Source of the DNA: Cyanobacteria bacterium UBA5018
GTDB taxonomy: Bacteria > Cyanobacteriota > Cyanobacteriia > PCC-6307 > Cyanobiaceae
Direction: 5' to 3'
Length of the DNA stretch: 10,670 bases
Assembly (NCBI GenBank): GCA_002396505.1
Contig: DGYA01000032.1
Coordinates: 9,707 to 20,376, forward strand
The notes below the pieces were generated by a model, which saw only the letters and a list, made by a program, of their open reading frames with translations, was not told where the DNA came from and did no database searches. Shown here in pieces: positions 6,318 through 10,670 of this stretch. The translations under genes were made by a program, and so were the position numbers. The stretch's first letter is position 1. Each line of letters opens with the position of its first letter.

Positions 6318-6341
6318 TCGCCGATTGTTGCCCCAGGCGAC

Positions 6342-9300
6342 GTGACCGCCAGCCCGGCTCCCTCGGACGCTTCCGCCTACAAGGACACCCTCAACCTGCT
6401 GAAGACGCCCTTCAACATGAGGGCGAACGCCAGGGTGCGGGAGCCGGAACTGCAGGCCTTCTGGGCTGAGCAGCGGATTTATGAGCGCCTCATCAGCCCG
6501 GATCGTCCGGGCCCGGTGTTCACCCTGCACGACGGGCCGCCCTACGCCAACGGCGCCCTGCACGTGGGCCACGCCCTCAACAAGATCCTCAAGGACATCA
6601 TCAACAAGCACGCCCTGCTCCAGGGACGCAGGGCGCGGTTTGTGCCGGGCTGGGACTGCCACGGTCTGCCGATCGAACTGAAGGTTTTGCAGGGGCTCAG
6701 CAGCTGCGAGCGGGCCGCCCTCACCCCCGTGACCCTGCGCCAAAAGGCCCATGCCTACGCGCTGGAGCAGGTGGAGCTGCAGAAGAGCGGCTTCCGTCGC
6801 TGGGGCATCTGGGCCGACTGGGATCAGCCCTACTTGACACTGCAAAAGAGCTACGAATCCGCCCAGATCGGCGTTTTCGGGGCCATGGTGCTGGCGGGGC
6901 ACATCTACCGGGGCCTGAAGCCGGTGCACTGGAGCCCCAGCTCCCGCACCGCCCTGGCGGAGGCGGAGCTGGAATACCCCGATGGCCATAGCTCCCCCAG
7001 CATCTACGCGGCCTTCCCGGCGGTGCAACTGCCCGAAGCTCTGGCCACCAAGCTGGCCGCCGCCGGCCTGAGCGCCGAGGCGGCCACCGCCAGCGGCGGC
7101 CTGGCGGTGGCGATCTGGACCACCACCCCCTGGACCCTGCCGGCCAACCTGGCGGTGTCGGTAAATGGGCGGCTCGACTACAGCGTCTGCGCCGTGGCCG
7201 GCCGCGGCGAGACGCCGGCCCCCGCAGCCAGCCACCTGCTGGTGGCCGCCGAGCTGCGCGACAGCCTGGAGACCAGCCTCGGCCTGCAGCTCACCCCCCT
7301 GCTGACGGTGAAGGGAGCCGAACTGGAGGGGATCATCTACCGCCATCCGCTGCTGGAGCGCACCAGCCCGGTGGTGATCGGCGGCGACTACATCACCACC
7401 GAGGCCGGCACGGGCCTGGTGCACACCGCCCCTGGCCACGGCGTAGACGACTTCAACACCGGCCGCAAATACAACCTGCCGGTGCTCTGCCCGGTGGACG
7501 AGGCGGGCAACCTCACCGCCGAGGCGGGCCCCTTCGCGGGCACCAACGTGCTCAAGGATGCCAATCCCACGATCATCGCCGCCCTGGAGGGCACCGGCCT
7601 ACTGCTCAAGCAGGAGCGCTACGAGCACCGCTACCCCTACGACTGGCGCACCAAAAAACCCACCATCTTCCGGGCCACCGAACAGTGGTTCGCCTCGGTG
7701 GAGCGCTTCCGCGACCAGGCCCTGGCGGCCATTGACCAGGTGGATTGGCTGCCCGAAAGCGGCCGCAACCGGATCGAGGCGATGGTGCGGGATCGGGGCG
7801 ACTGGTGCATCTCGCGCCAGCGCACCTGGGGGGTGCCGATCCCGGTTTTTTACCACCGCGAAACCGGCGAGGTGCTGCTCAATGCCGACACCCTCAGCCA
7901 CATCCAGGGCCTGATCGCCGAGCAGGGATCCGACGTGTGGTGGAAGTGCGACGAGGCGGGCCTGCTGCCGCCCGCCTACGCCGACCAGGCCAGCCAGTGG
8001 CGCAAGGGCAGCGACACCATGGACGTGTGGTTCGACTCCGGCTCCTCCTGGGCGGGGGTGTTGCTGGAGAGCCAGAAGGACGCAACGGAGACGGGTGTCA
8101 CCCCCGCCGGCCCGGCGGCCGCGGCGGCGAAACCACCGAAGCCCCCCGCGCTCAATTTCCCCGCTGATCTCTACCTGGAGGGCAGCGATCAACACCGCGG
8201 CTGGTTCCAGAGCAGCCTGCTCACCTCGGTGGCCGTCAACGGCCACGCCCCCTACAAGCGGGTGCTCACCCACGGCTTTGCCCTCGATGAGAAGGGCCGC
8301 AAGATGAGCAAATCCCTGGGCAATGTGGTGGATCCGGCGGTGCTGGTGGAGGGCGGCAAAAACGAGAAGCAGGAGCCGCCCTATGGCGCCGACGTGCTGA
8401 GGCTGTGGGTGAGTTCGGTGGACTACTCCGCCGATGTGCCCCTGGGGCCGGGCATCGTGAAGCAACTGGCGGACGTATACCGCAAAGTGCGCAACACAGC
8501 CCGCTACCTGCTAGGCAACCTGCACGACTTCGATCCGCGGCCCCAAACTGAAGGTGGCAACGCCATCGCCATTGCTGATCTGCCGCTACTGGATCGCTGG
8601 ATGCTGCAGCGCACGGCCGTTCTTATCGATGCTGTGAGCGTCGATTTCGAGTGCAGTGACGAGCGATTTGAAGAGCGATTTGAAGAGCGATTTGAATTTT
8701 ATCGCTTCTTCCAGGCGCTACAGAAATTCTGCGTGGTGGATCTCTCTAACATCTATCTCGATATTGCCAAGGATCGTCTCTACGTAAGCGCGGCCAATTC
8801 CTTCCGGCGCCGCAGCTGCCAGACGGTGCTAAACCTGGTAGTTGAGCGGCTGGCGGTGCTAATTGCGCCGGTGCTCTGCCACATGGCAGAAGACATCTGG
8901 CAGAACCTGCCCTACCCGGTGGCGGAAAAATCAGTGTTTGAAAGGGGCTGGCCGACGGCCGACAACCGCCGCTGGCGCCTTGGCCCCAACGAGCTGCACA
9001 ACCCGCAGCTGACCATGGAATTCAAGCCATCTCAGTTGGTCAAGGATCTACTGGAGGGCTTGCGGCCACAGGTGAACCGCCAACTGGAGGCCTGCCGCAA
9101 ACAGGGCGGCAAGAGCCAGGCCCAGGGCGCTGAGGCCGGCATCGGCTCCTCGCTGGAGGCCCAGGTACAGCTGGAACTGGCGGACGCCCCCCAGACGGCC
9201 CCCCTGCGGGACGCCCTGGCGCTGCTGGCGGCGAGCCCCACCCCTGAGGTGGACAACCTTGCCGACTGGCTGCTGGTGTCGGCAGTGCAAATCGGCGGCG

Positions 9301-9524
9301 AAGCGCCGGCTCAGCTGTTGGCCCAAGCCTGCGAGGCGGGGGTGACGGTGCGGATCGCCAAAGCCGCAGGCCAGAAGTGCGAACGCTGTTGGCACTACGA
9401 AACCGACATCGGCCACCACGCCGCCCACCCCACCATCTGCGGCCGCTGCGTGGCGGTGCTGGCCCAGAACCCACTGGACTCCAGCTCAGAGCAGACGGCC
9501 GCGGCCAGCGCTGGCCAGGGCTGA
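6342..9524 (+). CDS. ileS: Isoleucyl-tRNA synthetase
   Basis: 1060 residues, GTG start at 6342, TGA at 9522-9524. A class Ia enzyme that charges tRNA(Ile) and edits mischarged valine. The HIGH-type motif is HVGH (74-77) after PPYANGAL; the CP1 editing domain includes IWTTTPWTLPAN and TGLVHTAPGHGVDDF; WCISRQRTWGVPIPVF, SDQHRGWFQSSLLTS and KMSKSLGN (654-661) form the rest of the catalytic core. A C-terminal zinc knuckle has Cys1013, Cys1016, Cys1033 and Cys1036. No ATG is available: TAA closes the frame at 6315-6317, and the conserved-looking YKDTLNLLKTPFNMRAN begins shortly after the GTG. It is longer than I expect for relatives (about 960-970 residues): an Ala/Pro-rich insert sits at about 577-603, a Gly/Gln/Ala-rich one near 926-938, and ERFE is repeated three times at 774-785. 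All key motifs are intact, so it should be functional. Confidence 0.98.
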   Translation: MTASPAPSDASAYKDTLNLLKTPFNMRANARVREPELQAFWAEQRIYERLISPDRPGPVFTLHDGPPYANGALHVGHALNKILKDIINKHALLQGRRARFVPGWDCHGLPIELKVLQGLSSCERAALTPVTLRQKAHAYALEQVELQKSGFRRWGIWADWDQPYLTLQKSYESAQIGVFGAMVLAGHIYRGLKPVHWSPSSRTALAEAELEYPDGHSSPSIYAAFPAVQLPEALATKLAAAGLSAEAATASGGLAVAIWTTTPWTLPANLAVSVNGRLDYSVCAVAGRGETPAPAASHLLVAAELRDSLETSLGLQLTPLLTVKGAELEGIIYRHPLLERTSPVVIGGDYITTEAGTGLVHTAPGHGVDDFNTGRKYNLPVLCPVDEAGNLTAEAGPFAGTNVLKDANPTIIAALEGTGLLLKQERYEHRYPYDWRTKKPTIFRATEQWFASVERFRDQALAAIDQVDWLPESGRNRIEAMVRDRGDWCISRQRTWGVPIPVFYHRETGEVLLNADTLSHIQGLIAEQGSDVWWKCDEAGLLPPAYADQASQWRKGSDTMDVWFDSGSSWAGVLLESQKDATETGVTPAGPAAAAAKPPKPPALNFPADLYLEGSDQHRGWFQSSLLTSVAVNGHAPYKRVLTHGFALDEKGRKMSKSLGNVVDPAVLVEGGKNEKQEPPYGADVLRLWVSSVDYSADVPLGPGIVKQLADVYRKVRNTARYLLGNLHDFDPRPQTEGGNAIAIADLPLLDRWMLQRTAVLIDAVSVDFECSDERFEERFEERFEFYRFFQALQKFCVVDLSNIYLDIAKDRLYVSAANSFRRRSCQTVLNLVVERLAVLIAPVLCHMAEDIWQNLPYPVAEKSVFERGWPTADNRRWRLGPNELHNPQLTMEFKPSQLVKDLLEGLRPQVNRQLEACRKQGGKSQAQGAEAGIGSSLEAQVQLELADAPQTAPLRDALALLAASPTPEVDNLADWLLVSAVQIGGEAPAQLLAQACEAGVTVRIAKAAGQKCERCWHYETDIGHHAAHPTICGRCVAVLAQNPLDSSSEQTAAASAGQG
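8661..8696 (+). repeat. Three perfect in-frame copies of a 12-bp unit in ileS
   Basis: GAGCGATTTGAA occurs three times without a mismatch, coding ERFE-ERFE-ERFE just before FYRFFQALQKFC, where relatives, as I recall them, carry a single ERFE-like segment. The copies use CGA for Arg and TTT for Phe, unlike most of the gene. Confidence 0.97.
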
Positions 9525-9529
9525 AGGCC

Positions 9530-10066
9530 ATGAACCAGCCCCAGCCCCAGGAGCTGATCGAGCGGTTGGGGCTGCTGCCCCACCCCGAGGGCGGCTATTA
9601 CCGCGAGACCTATCGGTCCACCACAAAGGTGGCCACCCCCCGGGGAGAGCGCTGCGCCAGCACCGCCATCCTGTTTCTGCTCACGGCCGGCCAGTGCTCC
9701 CACTGGCATCGGATCTGCGCCGACGAGCTCTGGCTCCACCAGGGCGGCGGCGGCCTGCTCATCCATGAGCTATCCCCGGCCGGCGCCTACCGCCGCACGC
9801 GGCTGGGGCTGGATCTGACGGCGGGGGAGACCCCCCAACACCTGGTGCCCGCCGGCCACTGGTTTGGCTCAGAACCGGCGGCCGGCGTTGGCTGGAGCCT
9901 GGTGGGCTGCACCGTGGCGCCGGGCTTTGAGTTCGTTGATTTCAGCCTGGCCCGGCCGGAGGATCTGGCCCCCATCGCCGCGGCATTCCCCGATTGGCGC
10001 CGGCTCTGCCTGGCAACGGAGCCCCAGGTTATGCCCAGGCTTAGCCCACCTGCAACCCAGGCCTAG
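9530..10066 (+). CDS. Cupin-5 (DUF985 / YML079-like) family protein
   Basis: 178 residues, ATG at 9530, TAG at 10064-10066. The N-terminal LGLLPHPEGGYYRETYRS (13-30) is the hallmark of the cupin-5 (DUF985) family. STAILFLLTAGQCSHWHR (44-61) and the following DELW (65-68) with His70 form the first cupin motif, and LVPAGHWFGSEP (105-116) and GCTVAPGFEF (126-135) the second. The single double-stranded beta-helix domain fills the whole protein; family members are small soluble proteins of uncertain biochemical role, some suggested to bind sugars or nucleotide-like ligands. The start lies only five bases after the ileS stop, so it is probably translated from the same transcript. An earlier in-frame start inside ileS is possible but lacks family homology. 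The gene is convergent with the transposon gene that follows. Confidence 0.92.
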   Translation: MNQPQPQELIERLGLLPHPEGGYYRETYRSTTKVATPRGERCASTAILFLLTAGQCSHWHRICADELWLHQGGGGLLIHELSPAGAYRRTRLGLDLTAGETPQHLVPAGHWFGSEPAAGVGWSLVGCTVAPGFEFVDFSLARPEDLAPIAAAFPDWRRLCLATEPQVMPRLSPPATQA

Positions 10067-10088
10067 GCAAAGTTCTTCACAGGCCTAG
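10063..10088. repeat. Short inverted and direct repeats at the junction of cupin gene and IS end
   Basis: CTAGGC (10063-10068) can pair with GCCTAG (10083-10088), and AGGCCTAG occurs twice in direct orientation (10059-10066 and 10081-10088). The first copy overlaps the cupin stop codon and the second directly abuts the proposed transposon end. They may form a weak transcript-end hairpin; there is no T run. Confidence 0.4.
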
Positions 10089-10100
10089 TTGACTTCCTCC

Positions 10101-10116
10101 CCGCCGTGAACGGCGG
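10101..10116 (-). promoter_or_regulatory. Subterminal hairpin of the IS right end (likely 3' part of a TnpB guide RNA)
   Basis: CCGCCG (10101-10106) and CGGCGG (10111-10116) form a perfect six-pair stem around TGAA (TTCA on the - strand). Such a hairpin close to the TCAA-type end is recognised by the transposase of IS200/IS605 elements and forms part of the omega/reRNA in characterised TnpB systems. That RNA usually overlaps the tnpB 3' end and runs past the element end into a guide taken from flanking DNA; here that guide would be read on the - strand from 10088 toward about 10069. Expression is inferred, not seen. Confidence 0.55.
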
Positions 10117-10125
10117 AGATTCCTT

Positions 10126-10670
10126 CTACGCTGGGCATGGGGATGCCTCAGCGATCGGCTGGGTTGACGCTTCCCAGCCTGCTGCCACCAAAGCGGTGGA
10201 CTCATGCGCGGCTCCACGCCCGTTTTGACTCTCCGCCAGTCCGGCGGCGAAGATGTTCAAAGCAGCGTTGATGTAGCGGTCGTGAACCGTTCCGCAACTC
10301 GGGCACTGCCATTCCCGAATCGACAGCTCTTTTTTGCCGTCGTGGTGTCCGCAGGTTGAGCACACCTGACTGGTGGGCAGCCATCGGTTGATGACCACCA
10401 CTTGGCGGTCGTATTGCAGGGGCTTGGATTCCAGCAGGGTGCGAAACTGCCGCCAGCCGGCATCGGCAATCGAGCGCGCCAGCTTCCTGTTCTTCAGCAT
10501 CCCCGACACATTCAGGTCTTCCAGCACCACCGTTTGGTTTTCGCGGATGATGCGGGTCGAGAGCTGATGCAAAAAATCGAGGCGCTTGTCTGCGATGGTG
10601 GCGTGAAGTTTCGCCACCTGCCGCTTGGCAGCCGCCAAGCGATTAGAACCCTTTTGCTTGTGCTTGAGGT
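10126..10670 (-). CDS. tnpB: TnpB/OrfB RNA-guided endonuclease-type transposon protein, 3' part (5' end outside window)
   Basis: The frame is open from the right edge to TAG at 10126-10128, giving 180 visible C-terminal residues; the codon at 10636-10638 is an internal Leu, not a start. Seen in order: TVVLEDLNVSGMLKN (46-60, numbered from the first visible residue) with the RuvC-II Glu50, ARSIADAGWRQFRTLLESK (64-82), the INRWLPTSQVCSTCGH segment opening a zinc ribbon with Cys103, Cys106, Cys122 and Cys125, then HDRYINAALNI (129-139), the RuvC-III region. TnpB proteins usually read HDRDxNAA here; Tyr132 replaces the second Asp, which by comparison with Cas12 enzymes is the catalytic one. The protein may thus be nuclease-impaired. 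The C-terminal tail after residue 145 is the usual poorly conserved OrfB end. The RuvC-I Asp is outside the window. Confidence 0.93.
   Translation of the reverse strand, partial: LKHKQKGSNRLAAAKRQVAKLHATIADKRLDFLHQLSTRIIRENQTVVLEDLNVSGMLKNRKLARSIADAGWRQFRTLLESKPLQYDRQVVVINRWLPTSQVCSTCGHHDGKKELSIREWQCPSCGTVHDRYINAALNIFAAGLAESQNGRGAAHESTALVAAGWEASTQPIAEASPCPA

Larger units (their letters stand above)
10089..10670 (-). mobile_element. IS200/IS605-family element (IS1341-like), right end; left end outside window
   Basis: On the - strand the tnpB stop at 10126 is followed within 10 bases by a hairpin (CGCCGT-type stem at 10101-10116), then GGGGAGGAAGTCAA. IS200/IS605 elements typically end in a subterminal hairpin followed by a TCAA-type cleavage site, which here would put the right end at 10089. 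The element therefore lies 22 bases beyond the cupin stop codon. These elements have no terminal inverted repeats or target duplications, so the boundary is a prediction. Whether a tnpA is present cannot be seen. Confidence 0.75.

Noticed and set aside
6313..6318. GATAAT as a separate ileS promoter -10 box
   Set aside because: It overlaps the stop codon of the upstream gene and has no -35-like sequence at the right distance; co-transcription explains the layout better.
6282..7439. - strand open frame of 385 residues opposite ileS
   Set aside because: It is exactly antisense to the ileS N-terminal half; long antisense frames are expected at this GC content.
7599..8465. - strand open frame of 288 residues opposite ileS
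   Set aside because: It is antisense to the ileS catalytic core and shows His/Gly/Ala-rich noise without motifs.

Overview
The window looks like the chromosome of a high-GC picocyanobacterium (Cyanobium / alpha-cyanobacterial Synechococcus type). The inference rests on the gene order creatininase-family protein, gatC, crtR, tRNA-Leu(UAG), Ycf66-like membrane protein, ileS, on the carotenoid hydroxylase CrtR itself, and on GC-rich third codon positions in the housekeeping genes. No database search was possible; family calls rest on motifs I can read.

Layout. (1) 1-1920, + strand: the 3' part of a large gene coding for at least nine near-identical 34-residue TPR repeats followed by a glycosyltransferase-9-like domain. 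It is visibly poorer in GC than the rest and looks like accessory cargo. (2) 1921-2309: a non-coding stretch with two clear inverted repeats, the second of which can pair with the likely ribosome-binding site of a 52-residue single-helix membrane protein. (3) 2351-2644, - strand: a conserved cyanobacterial-type 97-residue protein, divergent from (4) the co-directional pair creatininase-family hydrolase (2708-3502) and gatC (3534-3839). (5) 3891-5115, - strand: crtR and, upstream of it, tRNA-Leu(UAG). (6) 5142/5166-10066, + strand: a compact run of Ycf66-like protein, ileS (24-base gap) and a cupin-5 protein (5-base gap), probably one transcription unit. (7) 10089-10670, - strand: the right end and the 3' part of the tnpB gene of an IS200/IS605-family element, cut by the window edge.

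The core genes serve translation (tRNA-Leu, GatC for tRNA-dependent amidation, IleRS) and photoprotection (CrtR, zeaxanthin synthesis). The two window edges are accessory: a repeat-rich TPR-glycosyltransferase and an RNA-guided-nuclease-type transposon protein. The most interesting points are a Tyr in place of the usual second Asp of the RuvC-III motif in TnpB, with the element's right end and putative guide-RNA region intact beside it; a structured leader before the small membrane-protein gene; a perfect 3 x 12 bp in-frame tandem repeat inside ileS; and a TPR array whose copies are nearly identical at the DNA level. I found no strong evidence for a wholly new multi-gene system.
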